DNA from: Olsenella_K sp051878835 | GTDB lineage: Bacteria; Actinomycetota; Coriobacteriia; Coriobacteriales; Atopobiaceae | Assembly: GCA_051878835.1 (NCBI GenBank) | Contig: JBJEKW010000081.1 | Location: 42,850-106,849, forward strand | Length of the DNA stretch: 64,000 bases | Direction of reading: 5' to 3' | In this document: piece by piece, positions 34,173-43,563 of the stretch | Position numbering within the stretch: position 1 is the stretch's first letter | How the letters are laid out: each line of letters begins with the position of its first letter | Translations under genes and position numbers: made by a program | The notes under the pieces: generated by a model | Told to the model about the DNA's origin: nothing | Databases searched by the model: none | The model's input: the letters and a program-made list of their open reading frames with translations, nothing else

Positions 34173-36040
34173 GGCTGAAGCGCGAGGACCTGTATCCCAG
34201 GCTGGAGCCGCTGCTGGCAAAGGTCTCGAAGCCCAGCCGCTACCTGGACCACGAGTGGGGCGCCTGCGAGAGCCAGGACGGCCCGTTCCATGCCTGCGTC
34301 ATCTACCCCGACGTGTACGAGGTGGGCCAGCCCAACCTGGGCTTGGCCATCCTGTACAACGAGCTCAACCGTGCCCCCGGCATCAGCTGCGAGCGCGCGT
34401 ACCTGCCCTGGGTCGACATGATCGAGCTCATGCGCCAGGCAGACCTGCCGCTTCTGGCGCTGGAGTCCTCCGCGCCCGTGGCGTCGTTCGACCTCGTCGG
34501 CTTCACGCTGGCGCACGAGATGGCGTGCACGAACATCGTTGAGGCCCTGGACCTCGCCCGCATCCCCGTGCGCGCCAGCGAAAGGGCCCAAGACGACGCC
34601 ATCGTCATAGCCGGCGGCCCGTCCGTGTGGAACTGCGAGCCCGTGGCCCCCATGTTCGACGCGGTGCTCTTGGGCGACGGAGAGGGCGCCATCACGCTGA
34701 TGGCCCAGACGGTGCGCGACGGACGCGCCCAGGGGCTGCCCCGCGCGGACATCGTGCGCAACCTGGGGCGCATTCCCGGCGTCTACGTGCCCAGCCTGTA
34801 CCAGGTGGTCGTGGACCAGACGTCCACGCGCTGGGGCTATGCCGTCCCCATCCCCGGCTCGGGCGCCCCGGAGCGCATCCTGAAGCACAGCTACCAGGAC
34901 TTCGCACAGACCGACCCCGTGTGCCAGAAGGTCATCCCCTACATGGGGCTCATCCAGGACCGCCTGTCTGTCGAGGTGCTGCGCGGCTGCGCCCGCGGCT
35001 GCCGCTTCTGCCAGGCGGGCATGACGTATAGACCGGTGCGCGAGCGCCCCGCCGACCAGGTGGTCCAGGCGGTCGAGAAGGGCCTGCGCGCCACGGGCTA
35101 CGACGAGTGCTCGCTGTCGTCGCTCTCGACGACCGACCACTCGCAGTGCAAGCAGATCCTGACCAGGCTGAACTCCGACCTGGAGGGCACGGGCGTAAAG
35201 GTCTCCATACCCTCGCAGCGCCTGGACTCGTTCGGCGTCGACATGGCGCGCTGCGTGGGCGCCTCACGTAAGGCGGGCCTCACGTTTGCCCCCGAGGCCG
35301 GCTCCCAGCGCCTGCGCGACGTCATAAACAAGAACGTGACAGAGCAGGACCTCATCGACGCCGCCACCAACGCGTTCCAGAACGGCTGGCGCCGCATGAA
35401 GCTGTACTTCATGATGGGACTTCCCACCGAGACCGACGAGGACGTGCTGGGCATCACGCGCCTGGCAGAGGAGGTCCTGCAGGTGGGCAGGAAGATCTTG
35501 GGCCCGCGCTCCGGCGTCAGCGTGTCCATCAGCGTGGCGGTCTTCGTGCCGAAGGCGCACACGCCCTTCCAGTGGGCGGGTCAGCTACGCATGGACGAGG
35601 TACGCCGCCGCCAGGACCTGCTGTTGCACTCGGCACCCGACCGGGCCATCAGGATCAGCTATCACGATGCGGAGACCTCCCAGGTGGAGGCGGTCCTGTC
35701 AAAGATGGGCCGCACGGGCTTCGACCTCATCTATGCGGCGTGGCAGCACGGCTGCCGCTTCGACGCGTGGACCGACCAGTTCTCCTACGAGCACTGGCAG
35801 GATGCCGCACGGCAGGTGGGCATCGACCTGACGGACGTGGCGTCCGAGTCCTTCGACCTGAACGCGCGGCTGCCGTGGGACCACACGTCGCCCGGCGTCC
35901 TGAAGGGATACCTGCAGAGGGAGTGGAGGCGCGCCCAGCAGGGCGTGACGACGCCTGACTGCACCAGGACCAGCTGCACGGGATGTGGGGTATGTCCCAC
36001 CCTGGGCGTGCACAACCAGATAGAGGAGGTACGCTCATGA
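34169..36040 (+). CDS. Radical SAM protein, TIGR03960 family (B12-binding-like N-terminus)
   Basis: The 623-residue protein has an N-terminal region like a cobalamin-binding fold (DVYEVGQPNLGLAIL, GPSVWNCEPVAPMFDAVLLG), then a radical SAM core with the iron-sulfur motif RGCARGCRFCQAGM (CxxxCxxC). The C-terminus adds a cysteine cluster, CTRTSCTGCGVCPT. Members of this family are nearly always followed by a DUF2344 protein, as here, and in many Actinobacteria both lie near ribonuclease G and rplU; the exact reaction is not established. It overlaps both neighbours by four bases (ATGA). Confidence 0.9.
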   Translation: MRLKREDLYPRLEPLLAKVSKPSRYLDHEWGACESQDGPFHACVIYPDVYEVGQPNLGLAILYNELNRAPGISCERAYLPWVDMIELMRQADLPLLALESSAPVASFDLVGFTLAHEMACTNIVEALDLARIPVRASERAQDDAIVIAGGPSVWNCEPVAPMFDAVLLGDGEGAITLMAQTVRDGRAQGLPRADIVRNLGRIPGVYVPSLYQVVVDQTSTRWGYAVPIPGSGAPERILKHSYQDFAQTDPVCQKVIPYMGLIQDRLSVEVLRGCARGCRFCQAGMTYRPVRERPADQVVQAVEKGLRATGYDECSLSSLSTTDHSQCKQILTRLNSDLEGTGVKVSIPSQRLDSFGVDMARCVGASRKAGLTFAPEAGSQRLRDVINKNVTEQDLIDAATNAFQNGWRRMKLYFMMGLPTETDEDVLGITRLAEEVLQVGRKILGPRSGVSVSISVAVFVPKAHTPFQWAGQLRMDEVRRRQDLLLHSAPDRAIRISYHDAETSQVEAVLSKMGRTGFDLIYAAWQHGCRFDAWTDQFSYEHWQDAARQVGIDLTDVASESFDLNARLPWDHTSPGVLKGYLQREWRRAQQGVTTPDCTRTSCTGCGVCPTLGVHNQIEEVRS

Positions 36041-36777
36041 GCGAGGCCCAAGAGCTCTACAGGCTGCGCGTGCGCTATATAAAGGCGGGGCGCCTTGCCT
36101 ACCTGGGGCACCTCGAGGTGCTGAACACCATAAACCGCAGCATCAGGCGCTCCGGGCTGCCCTTCAGCGTGGGCAACGGCTTCGCCCGCAGGATTCGCCT
36201 GCAGTTCTCGCAGGCGCTTCCCGTGGGTGCCTCGTCCGAGGCCGAGTACTACGACCTCATGCTGACCAGCCAGGTGGATCCCGCGGAGGCCCTGCGCAGT
36301 CTGGCCGAGGCAACGCCGACGGGGCTGGCGCCGCAGCAGGTGCGCTACCTTCCCCGGAAGGTCCCGGCCCTGGAGGCGTGGGCAAACCGCTCGGCCTGGT
36401 CGGTGCAGCTGGACGCGCCGGGCGTCACGGCCGACGTCTGGGACCAGGCGCTGCAGGCGCTCGTGGAGCAGGGGACCCTGGGCTACATGCGCGGCGACAA
36501 GCCAAAGACCATCGACCTGGGCGTGTCGTTGGTGTCGTGCCGGGCTACGCAGCGCAAGGACGGCCTGGACCTGCGACTGGACACCCGCTCGACGATCGAC
36601 GGAGCGCTGCGGCCCGCCATCCTGGTGAACGCTGCGCTGACACAGCCCACGATGCAGGGGGTTACGATGGAGGCGCTGCGGGTATGCCGCCTGGGGCAGT
36701 GGCACGAGTCCCAAAGTGGCGGTCTTGTGGAGCCTCTGGCCATGCAGCCCGATGCCGCGCCCGGGAAGCTATCCTAG
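36037..36777 (+). CDS. DUF2344 protein (TIGR03936), radical-SAM partner
   Basis: The 246-residue protein matches the TIGR03936/DUF2344 family: LYRLRVRYIKAGRLAYLGHLEVLNTINRSIRRSGLPFS near the N-terminus and RRIRLQFSQALPVGASSEAEYYD. In some bacteria it is fused to the preceding radical SAM protein. It likely binds an RNA or nucleotide substrate for that enzyme; this is inference. The ATG follows GAGGAGG and overlaps the radical-SAM stop by four bases. Downstream lie rplU and rpmA, with their own promoter. Confidence 0.88.
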   Translation: MSEAQELYRLRVRYIKAGRLAYLGHLEVLNTINRSIRRSGLPFSVGNGFARRIRLQFSQALPVGASSEAEYYDLMLTSQVDPAEALRSLAEATPTGLAPQQVRYLPRKVPALEAWANRSAWSVQLDAPGVTADVWDQALQALVEQGTLGYMRGDKPKTIDLGVSLVSCRATQRKDGLDLRLDTRSTIDGALRPAILVNAALTQPTMQGVTMEALRVCRLGQWHESQSGGLVEPLAMQPDAAPGKLS

Positions 36778-36864
36778 CAAAGGCGCAAATCGAAGCAGAA
36801 AACCACCCGTGTGCTTGTGCTCCCGTTCGGTCCATCCCAACCGTGAGCGCGCGGGGATTTTTTG

Positions 36865-36892
36865 TTGACTGCTTGGCTTGTGGCCGTATAAT
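36865..36892 (+). promoter_or_regulatory. Sigma-70-type promoter of rplU-rpmA
   Basis: TTGACT (36865-36870) and a perfect TATAAT (36887-36892) are separated by 16 bp, about 40 bases upstream of rplU. This is one of the clearest promoters in the window. Confidence 0.88.
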
Positions 36893-36933
36893 CAATAGCT
36901 GTTGCACTCAAACCAGCAATGAGGAGTTCTCAC

Positions 36934-37269
36934 ATGTACGCTATCGTTTCTACTGGTGGCAAGCAGTACAAGGTTGCCCAGGGCGACATCATTGATGTCG
37001 AGAAGCTCGACGCGCAGCCTGGCGACAAGGTCAGCCTTGACGTCCTGATGCTCAATGACGGCCAGAACACCGTCGTGGATGCCGCCGCCCTCGCAGACAA
37101 GAAGGTCACCGCCGAGGTCCTGAAGCAGTTCAAGGCCGAGAAGGTCATCATCTTCAAGTTCAAGAAGCGCAAGCGCTACCAGCGCAAGCGTGGCCACAGG
37201 CAGAACCTCACGCGTCTGCAGGTCGTTGAGCTCCCCGTTCAGGAGGCCGCTCAGTCCGCTGAGGCGTAG
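36934..37269 (+). CDS. rplU: 50S ribosomal protein L21
   Basis: The 111-residue protein is the large-subunit protein L21, which contacts 23S rRNA near the exit region. It begins MYAIVSTGGKQYKVAQGD and has the basic FKFKKRKRYQRKRGHRQ stretch near residues 75-92 that binds rRNA. The ATG follows GAGGAG. The short Ala/Glu tail is a minor extension. It forms a pair with rpmA behind a strong promoter. Confidence 0.97.
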   Translation: MYAIVSTGGKQYKVAQGDIIDVEKLDAQPGDKVSLDVLMLNDGQNTVVDAAALADKKVTAEVLKQFKAEKVIIFKFKKRKRYQRKRGHRQNLTRLQVVELPVQEAAQSAEA

Positions 37270-37311
37270 GCGTCGAGATTCAACTCTGAGTATAGTTAGG
37301 CAGGTATTTCC

Positions 37312-37560
37312 ATGGCTCACAAGAAAGGTCTCGGCTCCTCCCGTAACGGCCGCGACTCCAACGCCCAGCGTCTGGGCACCAAGATCTTCGGTGGTCAGGC
37401 CGTAAAGACCGGTCAGATCATCGTTCGCCAGCGTGGCACCCACATCACCCCGGGCGAGAACGTCGGTCGTGGCAAGGACGACACTCTGTTCGCCCTGGCT
37501 GACGGCACCGTCGAGTTCGTCAAGGGTCGCAAGCACTACGTGCACGTGCGCACCGCGTAA
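37312..37560 (+). CDS. rpmA: 50S ribosomal protein L27
   Basis: The 82-residue protein L27 reaches toward the peptidyl transferase centre. It begins MAHKKGLGSSRNGRDSNAQ and contains GQIIVRQRGTHITPGENVG. It lacks the cleaved N-terminal extension seen in many Firmicutes, because the Met-Ala-His-Lys start is direct. It sits 42 bp after rplU and is followed by a strong terminator. Confidence 0.97.
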   Translation: MAHKKGLGSSRNGRDSNAQRLGTKIFGGQAVKTGQIIVRQRGTHITPGENVGRGKDDTLFALADGTVEFVKGRKHYVHVRTA

Positions 37561-37578
37561 GCACACTCGCATGCTGAT

Positions 37579-37603
37579 GCCCCGCTTCGGCGGGGCTTTT
37601 TTT
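37579..37603 (+). terminator. Intrinsic terminator after rplU-rpmA
   Basis: GCCCCGC (37579-37585) pairs with GCGGGGC (37590-37596) around a stable TTCG tetraloop and is followed by seven T residues. It separates the ribosomal pair from obgE, although obgE begins only 30 bases later, so some read-through may occur. Confidence 0.93.
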
Positions 37604-37635
37604 GTATCTATTGACGTGGATATCCGGAGGTTGCG

Positions 37636-39036
37636 ATGTCCCTCTTTACAGACCTGTGCCACATCAACGTCAAGGGCGGCGACGGCGGCGCGGGATGCAT
37701 GTCCTTCAGGCGCGAGGCGTTCGTGCCCAAGGGCGGACCCGACGGCGGCGACGGCGGCCACGGCGGCAACGTCATCATCGAGGCCGACCCGCAGCTGTCT
37801 TCTCTGATTGACTACCGCTACAAGCACCACTTCAGGGCCGAGCGCGGCACGCACGGCAAGGGCGCGCGCAAGCACGGAAAGGACGGCGCGGACCTCGTGC
37901 TGAGGGTGCCCCTGGGCACCGTCGTGCGCGAGCTGGACGCCCAGACCCAAAAGCCCCTGTACCAGATAGCCGACCTGACGCATCCCGGCGAGAGGGTGGT
38001 GGTGGCCCCCGGCGGCATCGGCGGCCTGGGCAACACCCACTTCGTGACGTCCGTGCGCCGCTCGCCCGCCTTTGCCGAGAAGGGCGAGCCGGCCCAGGAG
38101 CACTGGATCGAGCTCGAGATGAAGCTCATGGCAGACGCTGCCTTGGTGGGCATGCCCAGCGTGGGAAAGAGCTCCATCATCGCGCGCATCTCGGCTGCGA
38201 GGCCAAAGATCGCCGATTACCCCTTTACCACGCTCGTGCCGAACCTGGGCGTGGCTCGCACGAAGGACGGCACCCGCTCGTTCGTGGCGGCGGACGTGCC
38301 CGGCCTCATCGAAGGCGCCAGCCAGGGCAAGGGCCTGGGCCACGAGTTCCTGCGCCACATCGAGCGCACGGCACTCATCCTGCACGTCGTCGACGTGACG
38401 GGCGGCTACGAGGGCCGAGACCCCGTGGCCGACTACCACACGATCAACGACGAGCTGGCGGCCTATGCAGAGGAGCTGGCCACCAGGCCGCAGATCGTCG
38501 TGGCAAACAAGTGCGACATGCCCGACACCGCCGAGGCCATCGAGCGCCTGCGCCAGGTGGCGACGGCCGACGGGCACCAGTTCTTCGAGGTGTCCGCCGT
38601 CACGGGCAAGGGCCTTGACTCGCTGGTGGAGGCCACGGCTCAGATGGTGCAGCAGCTGCGCAAGGACGTCGTCGTGGACAGCGACCAGACCGACGACAGC
38701 GTGCTGTGGGAGCGCAGCCGCCAGCGCAGGGACCGCGCCATCCACGTCGAGCGCGAGTCGCGCGGCGTGTGGAGGGTCTCCGGCGGAGCCATCGAGCGCA
38801 TGGTGGTCCAGACCGACTGGGAGAACGACGAGGCCGTGCTGTACCTGCAGCACCGCTTCGACCGGGCTCACCTGACCGAGCGCCTGCAGAAGGCCGGCGT
38901 GCAGCCGGGCGACGAGGTCCGCATCCTGGGCTTCGCGTTCGAGTTCAAGGGCGACGAACCGCGCAACGACCAGTTCAACGAGCTTCGAGACTCGGACGAC
39001 GAGGTCCTGAGCGAGCTCGAGGAAGGCGAGGAGTAG
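37636..39036 (+). CDS. obgE: GTPase Obg (CgtA)
   Basis: The 466-residue GTPase acts in 50S subunit assembly and stress control. The glycine-rich Obg domain spans 1-157 (GGDGGAGCMSFRREAF, GGPDGGDGGHGGNV). The G domain has a P-loop GMPSVGKSSII, DVPGLIEGASQGKGLG (G3) and ANKCDMPD (G4). A C-terminal OCT domain, found in the longer actinobacterial and Firmicute forms, covers about 345-425, followed by an acidic tail. The ATG follows CCGGAGG. It precedes proB by one base. Confidence 0.95.
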   Translation: MSLFTDLCHINVKGGDGGAGCMSFRREAFVPKGGPDGGDGGHGGNVIIEADPQLSSLIDYRYKHHFRAERGTHGKGARKHGKDGADLVLRVPLGTVVRELDAQTQKPLYQIADLTHPGERVVVAPGGIGGLGNTHFVTSVRRSPAFAEKGEPAQEHWIELEMKLMADAALVGMPSVGKSSIIARISAARPKIADYPFTTLVPNLGVARTKDGTRSFVAADVPGLIEGASQGKGLGHEFLRHIERTALILHVVDVTGGYEGRDPVADYHTINDELAAYAEELATRPQIVVANKCDMPDTAEAIERLRQVATADGHQFFEVSAVTGKGLDSLVEATAQMVQQLRKDVVVDSDQTDDSVLWERSRQRRDRAIHVERESRGVWRVSGGAIERMVVQTDWENDEAVLYLQHRFDRAHLTERLQKAGVQPGDEVRILGFAFEFKGDEPRNDQFNELRDSDDEVLSELEEGEE

Positions 39037-39037
39037 C

Positions 39038-40162
39038 ATGTCCGCGCTCGACGGCCGCACGAACGTCGTCGTGGCAAAGCTGGGATCGTCCACGCTGGTG
39101 GACGCCAGCGGCGCCCCCGACCGCGCCTTCATCGGCTCCGTCTGCGACCAGGTGGCACGCCTGGGCCGCGAGGGCTGCCACGTCATCCTGGTGTCGTCGG
39201 GAGCCGCCGCGGCGGGCCGCGAGCGCCTGGGCTTCCACGCGAAGCCCACCGACATCCCCAGCCTGCAGGCCTGCGCGGCCGCAGGCCAGGCGGCCCTGAC
39301 CGAGGTGTACGCCGAGGAGCTGGCGAGGCGCGGCGTGCCGTGCGGCCAGGTGCTGCTGACCCGCCGCGACGTGGTGGACCGCGAGGCGTACCTCAACGCG
39401 CGCAACACCCTGGGAAGGCTCCTGGAGCTGGGCGCGGTCCCCGTGGTAAACGAGAACGACACCGTCAGCGTGTCCGAGTTCACGTTCGGCGACAACGACA
39501 TGCTGGGCGCCATCGTCTCGGCCCTGGTGGGCGCCCGCCTGTACGTCATCCTCTCCGACGTGGACGGGCTCTACACCGCAAACCCCCAGACGGACCCCAA
39601 CGCACGGCTGGTAGAGCGCGTGGACGCCATCACGCCGCAGCTGGAGTCCATGGCGGGCGGAGCCGGCTCGTCCGTGGGCACGGGCGGCATGGCGTCAAAG
39701 CTGCGTGCCGCACGCGCGGTCATGGCCGCCGGCATCCCCATGGTCATCTGCAGGGGCCGCGGCAAGGACGCGCTCGTGCACGCCGCCGGGGGAGAGCGCA
39801 TCGGCACCAGGTTCGTCCCCGCGCAGCAGGGGCCGCACGAGGCAGGACGAAAGCTGTGGATCGGCCTTGCCGAGGTGGCGCACGGCACGCTGCGCATAGA
39901 CGCGGGCGCCCGCAGGGCCATCACGCAGCGTGGGGCATCGCTTCTGCCGGTGGGCGTCACCAGCACCGAGGGCACGTACGCCGAGGGCGACGTGGTGAAC
40001 GTAGTGGACGAAGAAGGGCTGCTCGTGGGCCGAGGCGTGGTACGCTACTCCTCTGACGACATGGTGCGCGTCCGCGGGCTCTCGCTGGAGGTCATCGGCA
40101 GGTTCATGCCGTCCAAGGCCACGCAGCCCGCCATACATCGAGACGAGCTCCTGGTGTTCTGA
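39038..40162 (+). CDS. proB: Glutamate 5-kinase with PUA domain
   Basis: The 374-residue enzyme phosphorylates glutamate in the first step of proline synthesis. The amino-acid kinase domain (1-260) shows VAKLGSSTLVD, VSSGAAAAGRERLG, PVVNENDTVS, FGDNDMLGAIV and VGTGGMASKLRAA. A C-terminal PUA domain (about 280-374) is present, as in E. coli ProB. The start follows the obgE stop by one base, with the GAGGAG of the obgE end serving as ribosome site. proA is not seen nearby. Confidence 0.94.
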   Translation: MSALDGRTNVVVAKLGSSTLVDASGAPDRAFIGSVCDQVARLGREGCHVILVSSGAAAAGRERLGFHAKPTDIPSLQACAAAGQAALTEVYAEELARRGVPCGQVLLTRRDVVDREAYLNARNTLGRLLELGAVPVVNENDTVSVSEFTFGDNDMLGAIVSALVGARLYVILSDVDGLYTANPQTDPNARLVERVDAITPQLESMAGGAGSSVGTGGMASKLRAARAVMAAGIPMVICRGRGKDALVHAAGGERIGTRFVPAQQGPHEAGRKLWIGLAEVAHGTLRIDAGARRAITQRGASLLPVGVTSTEGTYAEGDVVNVVDEEGLLVGRGVVRYSSDDMVRVRGLSLEVIGRFMPSKATQPAIHRDELLVF

Positions 40163-40178
40163 CGCCGTGGGAGGGCGC

Positions 40179-40919
40179 ATGAAGTACGACTCCAAAGACA
40201 TCGAAAAGATAGCCGAAAGCATTGTCCGCCGCGCCGATTTGCCCATGCTGGGCAGAAACCCCAACCGCACGTACAGGCTGGGCATCATGGGCGGCACGTT
40301 CGACCCCATACACAACGGCCACCTCGTGGCTGCCGAGCAGGCCTTCTACGACCTGGACCTGGACGTGGTCGTTTTCATGCCCGCGGGAAAGCCCGCGTTC
40401 AAGCAGGACCGGCACGTCTCGCCCGGCGAGGACCGCTACGCCATGACGCTTCTGGCCACGTCGGACAATCCGCACTTCCTTGCCAGCAGGTTCGAGGTCG
40501 ACCGCGAGGGCATCACCTACACGGCCGACACCCTGGCGCTGCTGCGCGAGGTGTACCCACCCAACGTGCAGCTGTACTTCATCACCGGTGCCGACGCCAT
40601 AGCCGAGATCGTGCGCTGGCGCCACGCCGAGACCATCGCGGACATAGCGCACCTGGTGGGCGCCACCCGCCCAGGCTACGACCTGGACCGCGCGCGCAGC
40701 ACCATCGCTGCGTCGCCGTACCACTTCGACGTCACGTACCTCGAGATTCCCGCCCTGGCCATCTCGTCCAGCTACCTTCGCGAGCGCGTGGCGAAGGGGC
40801 AGAGCCTGCGCTACCTGACGCCCGAGCCCGTGACGGGCTACATCCACAAGCACAAGCTGTACGGCGCCCGACCGAACACCTTCGAGGCAAGCGAGCTGGA
40901 CCGCGCGCAGGAGTACTGA
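40179..40919 (+). CDS. nadD: Nicotinate-nucleotide adenylyltransferase
   Basis: The 246-residue enzyme adenylates nicotinate mononucleotide in NAD synthesis. The nucleotidyltransferase motif is GGTFDPIHNGHL, with the (H/T)xGH signature, and ISSSYLRERVAKG near the C-terminus is the ISSTxIR motif. An N-terminal tail of about 30 residues precedes the fold. The ATG at 40179 follows GGGAGG. The order proB-nadD-yqeK-rsfS is a common bacterial arrangement. Confidence 0.94.
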   Translation: MKYDSKDIEKIAESIVRRADLPMLGRNPNRTYRLGIMGGTFDPIHNGHLVAAEQAFYDLDLDVVVFMPAGKPAFKQDRHVSPGEDRYAMTLLATSDNPHFLASRFEVDREGITYTADTLALLREVYPPNVQLYFITGADAIAEIVRWRHAETIADIAHLVGATRPGYDLDRARSTIAASPYHFDVTYLEIPALAISSSYLRERVAKGQSLRYLTPEPVTGYIHKHKLYGARPNTFEASELDRAQEY

Positions 40920-40954
40920 TCCGGGGCTCTGGATTCGGAAAAGAGGCCATTCAC

Positions 40955-41623
40955 ATGAAGCAAGCAGAAGGCCACGAGAAGGGAGCGGGCCGTGAGGCCT
41001 GGCGTCCCGTCGAGGGCGAGGCGCACTTCCTGCCCCAGCAGGAGGAAAGGCTGGACCAGCTGCGGGAGGACGTCAGCAGGCAGCTGGCACCCAAGCCAAA
41101 GCGGCTGAGCCACTCTTTGGGCGTGGCGCGCGAGGCCACGCACCTGGCGCTTTTGTACGGCGTCGACCCCTACCTGGCCTGCGCGGCGGGCCTGCTGCAC
41201 GACTGGAGCAAGGTGGAACCCCGCCAGGAGCTGGTGCGGAAGGCTCAGCAGCTGGGCATACAGATGGGCGTCGACCTGCATCTGGTGGAGCCCCTGCTGC
41301 ACGGCAAGGTGGCCGCGCTAGAGCTGCCGGAGCGCTACCCGTGGCTGGACCCCGCGGTGTTTCAGGCCATCGACCGGCACACCACGGGCCACGCGCACAT
41401 GTCGCCCCTGGACGAGGTCATCTTCGTGGCCGACGGCATAGAGCCCGGCAGGCCGTCCAGCGTCGGCATCCAGGCCTCCAGGGACCTGGTGGGACGCGTC
41501 AGCCTGGACGAGCTGTACTTTCAGTCCTTTGCAGGTGGAGTCGAGTACGTCATCCAGACGCGGCGCTACCTGTACCCGGGTACCATAGACATATACAACT
41601 CTCTAGTGCAGGCAAGGGCGTAG
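40955..41623 (+). CDS. yqeK: YqeK-family HD-domain hydrolase
   Basis: The 222-residue protein belongs to the YqeK family, members of which hydrolyse diadenosine tetraphosphate symmetrically. The HD domain shows LSHSLGVAREATHLALLYG, then LLHDWSK with the metal-binding His-Asp pair, HTTGHAHMSPLDEVIFVAD and EPGR. An N-terminal tail of about 45 hydrophilic residues precedes it. It lies between nadD and rsfS, which matches the conserved context of the family. Confidence 0.9.
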   Translation: MKQAEGHEKGAGREAWRPVEGEAHFLPQQEERLDQLREDVSRQLAPKPKRLSHSLGVAREATHLALLYGVDPYLACAAGLLHDWSKVEPRQELVRKAQQLGIQMGVDLHLVEPLLHGKVAALELPERYPWLDPAVFQAIDRHTTGHAHMSPLDEVIFVADGIEPGRPSSVGIQASRDLVGRVSLDELYFQSFAGGVEYVIQTRRYLYPGTIDIYNSLVQARA

Positions 41624-41651
41624 CCCAAGCCGCGAAAGGACGGACTACCAC

Positions 41652-42077
41652 ATGACCACACCGCTGGAGCTCGCAAAGGTCGCAGCCATCGCCGCGGACG
41701 AGAAGAAGGCCACCGACATCATGCTGCTGGACCTCACCGGGCAGTCTGACGTCTGCGACTACTTCCTCATCTGCTCGGCGGCCAACTCGCACCTGATGGA
41801 CGCCGTCGTGGACGGCATCGTAAAGAAGGTGCAGAAGAACACCGGCTACAAGCCCTACTCGACCGAGGGCAGGGCGCGCTCCACGTGGGTGCTCCTGGAC
41901 TACGGTTCGGTCGTAGTGCACGTGTTCCAGCCCGAAGCCAGGGAGTTCTACCGCCTGGAGCGCCTGTGGGGCGAGGCACCGCACGTGCCGCTGGACCTGG
42001 AGGGCGCGGCACCGCTGCCCGAGCCCGTCGAGCCCGCCGTGCAGGCGGACGATCAGGGCGACGAGACCGAGGCCTAG
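41652..42077 (+). CDS. rsfS: Ribosome silencing factor RsfS
   Basis: The 141-residue protein of the RsfS/Iojap family binds L14 and blocks subunit joining under starvation. The hallmark DLTGQSDVCDYFLICSA near residues 28-44 and the GYKPYSTEG, WVLLDYGSVVVHVF and EFYRLERLWG motifs are all present. About 30 acidic and proline-rich residues follow the fold. It closes the obgE-to-rsfS operon and is convergent with dinB; a small GACGCC/GGCGTC hairpin overlaps the dinB stop codon. Confidence 0.94.
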   Translation: MTTPLELAKVAAIAADEKKATDIMLLDLTGQSDVCDYFLICSAANSHLMDAVVDGIVKKVQKNTGYKPYSTEGRARSTWVLLDYGSVVVHVFQPEAREFYRLERLWGEAPHVPLDLEGAAPLPEPVEPAVQADDQGDETEA

Positions 42078-42110
42078 CCTTCGCCTCCGCCCGGCTCCCA
42101 GGCAGACGCC

Positions 42111-43559
42111 CTAGGCGTCCTCCTTGTGCCGGGGCACGGTGTCCGAGAGTGCGTCCTTCAGCCTGAGGTCGCGACCCAGCGCTATGGAGTCCGAGCCGAA
42201 CTTGCGGCGCACCTGGTCGGTCGCCTCGCTGAGGGCGCGCAGGTCGCGCTTCGGCAGCCTCTTCGCGCGTGCGTGTGACGCGGAGCCCGTGTGGGTCTCC
42301 GCATTTCCAGAAGAACTTTCATGGCGTCCGGCCTCCGCTGGCCGGGCGCCATCGCTTTGCCGCGTGGACGTGGCTGCGGGCGCCGCGTCCTTCTTGCCCT
42401 CGTTAGTGCGCGCGGCACCTGTGCTCGAGAGTGCCTTGCCCCTAGAGGGGGTGGGCTCAGAAGAGCCCTGCGGCTCGTCGTCGAACAGGCTCAGCTGCTG
42501 AGGCTTCGGGCCGAACGAGCTGATGCCCACACCCACCAGCCTGACGGCTGTGCCCGGCTTCCACAGCGTGTCCAAAAGCTGCGCCGCGGCGGGCCCAAAC
42601 ACGTGCTCGTCGTCGGTGGCATAGTCCAGCTGGCGCTGCGCTGTGCGCGCGTGCAAGTTGCTGAAGCGCAGCTTCAGCGTGACGCACGAGCCCCGGAGCC
42701 CCTTTGTGCGCAGGCGGTACCCGGTGAGCTCGCTGACGTGGCCGATGGCCGCCAGAAGCTCGTCGCGCGTGGTGAGGTCGCGCTGGAACGTGCGCTCGTT
42801 GCTGACCGACTTCACGGGCTCGGCCTCGGAGGCGGGCCTGACGCGGCTGTGCTCCTGTCCCTGCGCGCGCAGCAACATGCGGGGGCCCGACACGCCAAAC
42901 AAAAGCCTCATCTGGTCGGGCTCCTGCCGCGCCAGCTGGCCCAGCGTGCGAATGCCCATCTGCTCCAGGCGCCTGCCCGTGGACTCGCCGATGCCGCTCA
43001 TGGCGCGTACGGGCAAGGGTGCCAGGAACTGGGCCTCAGTGCCGGGGGGAACGACCGTGAGGCCGCGCGGCTTCTGGCGCTCGGAGGCTATCTTTGCCAC
43101 GGTCTTTGTGGTGCCCAGGCCTATGGAGCACGTGACCCCCAGCTGCGCCACGCGAGCCTGAATGCGCCGGCACACCTGGATGGGGTCCTCGCGCCTGTAG
43201 CGGTCGGGCGTCACGTCGAAGAACGCCTCGTCTATGGACATGCGCTCCACCAGGGGAGTCTCGGACTCCAGGATGGTCATCACCTGGGCGCTGACCTCGC
43301 GGTATCGGTCGAAGTGGCCCCTGGTCCAGATGGCCTGGGGGCACAGCCGCTGCGCCTGCCACGAGGGCATGGCCGAGTGGACGCCATACTTCCTCGCCTC
43401 GTAGGAGGCCGTGGACACCACGCCTCGCTTCTGCGCGGAGCCGCCCACGATGACGGGCTTGCCGCGCCACTCGGGGTGGTCCAGCATCTCGACGGAGGCA
43501 AAGAACGCGTCCAGGTCCATGAGCCCTATGGCCGGGCCCTCCCACCTCAGCTCGGACAT
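42111..43559 (-). CDS. dinB: DNA polymerase IV (Y family)
   Basis: The 482-residue translesion polymerase has the catalytic MDLDAFFASVE near residue 15 and SIDEAFFD with Asp110-Glu111. The little-finger domain extends to about 350. A beta-clamp-binding motif QLSLF lies at 355-359. An unusual linker of about 85 residues, rich in Ser, Thr, Ala and Glu, then leads to a C-terminal motif with ATDQVRRKFGSDSIALGRDL, common at the ends of DinB proteins. The start lies four bases after the histidine kinase stop without an obvious ribosome site, so coupling to the kinase is likely. Confidence 0.93.
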   Translation of the reverse strand: MSELRWEGPAIGLMDLDAFFASVEMLDHPEWRGKPVIVGGSAQKRGVVSTASYEARKYGVHSAMPSWQAQRLCPQAIWTRGHFDRYREVSAQVMTILESETPLVERMSIDEAFFDVTPDRYRREDPIQVCRRIQARVAQLGVTCSIGLGTTKTVAKIASERQKPRGLTVVPPGTEAQFLAPLPVRAMSGIGESTGRRLEQMGIRTLGQLARQEPDQMRLLFGVSGPRMLLRAQGQEHSRVRPASEAEPVKSVSNERTFQRDLTTRDELLAAIGHVSELTGYRLRTKGLRGSCVTLKLRFSNLHARTAQRQLDYATDDEHVFGPAAAQLLDTLWKPGTAVRLVGVGISSFGPKPQQLSLFDDEPQGSSEPTPSRGKALSSTGAARTNEGKKDAAPAATSTRQSDGARPAEAGRHESSSGNAETHTGSASHARAKRLPKRDLRALSEATDQVRRKFGSDSIALGRDLRLKDALSDTVPRHKEDA

Positions 43560-43563
43560 GGCG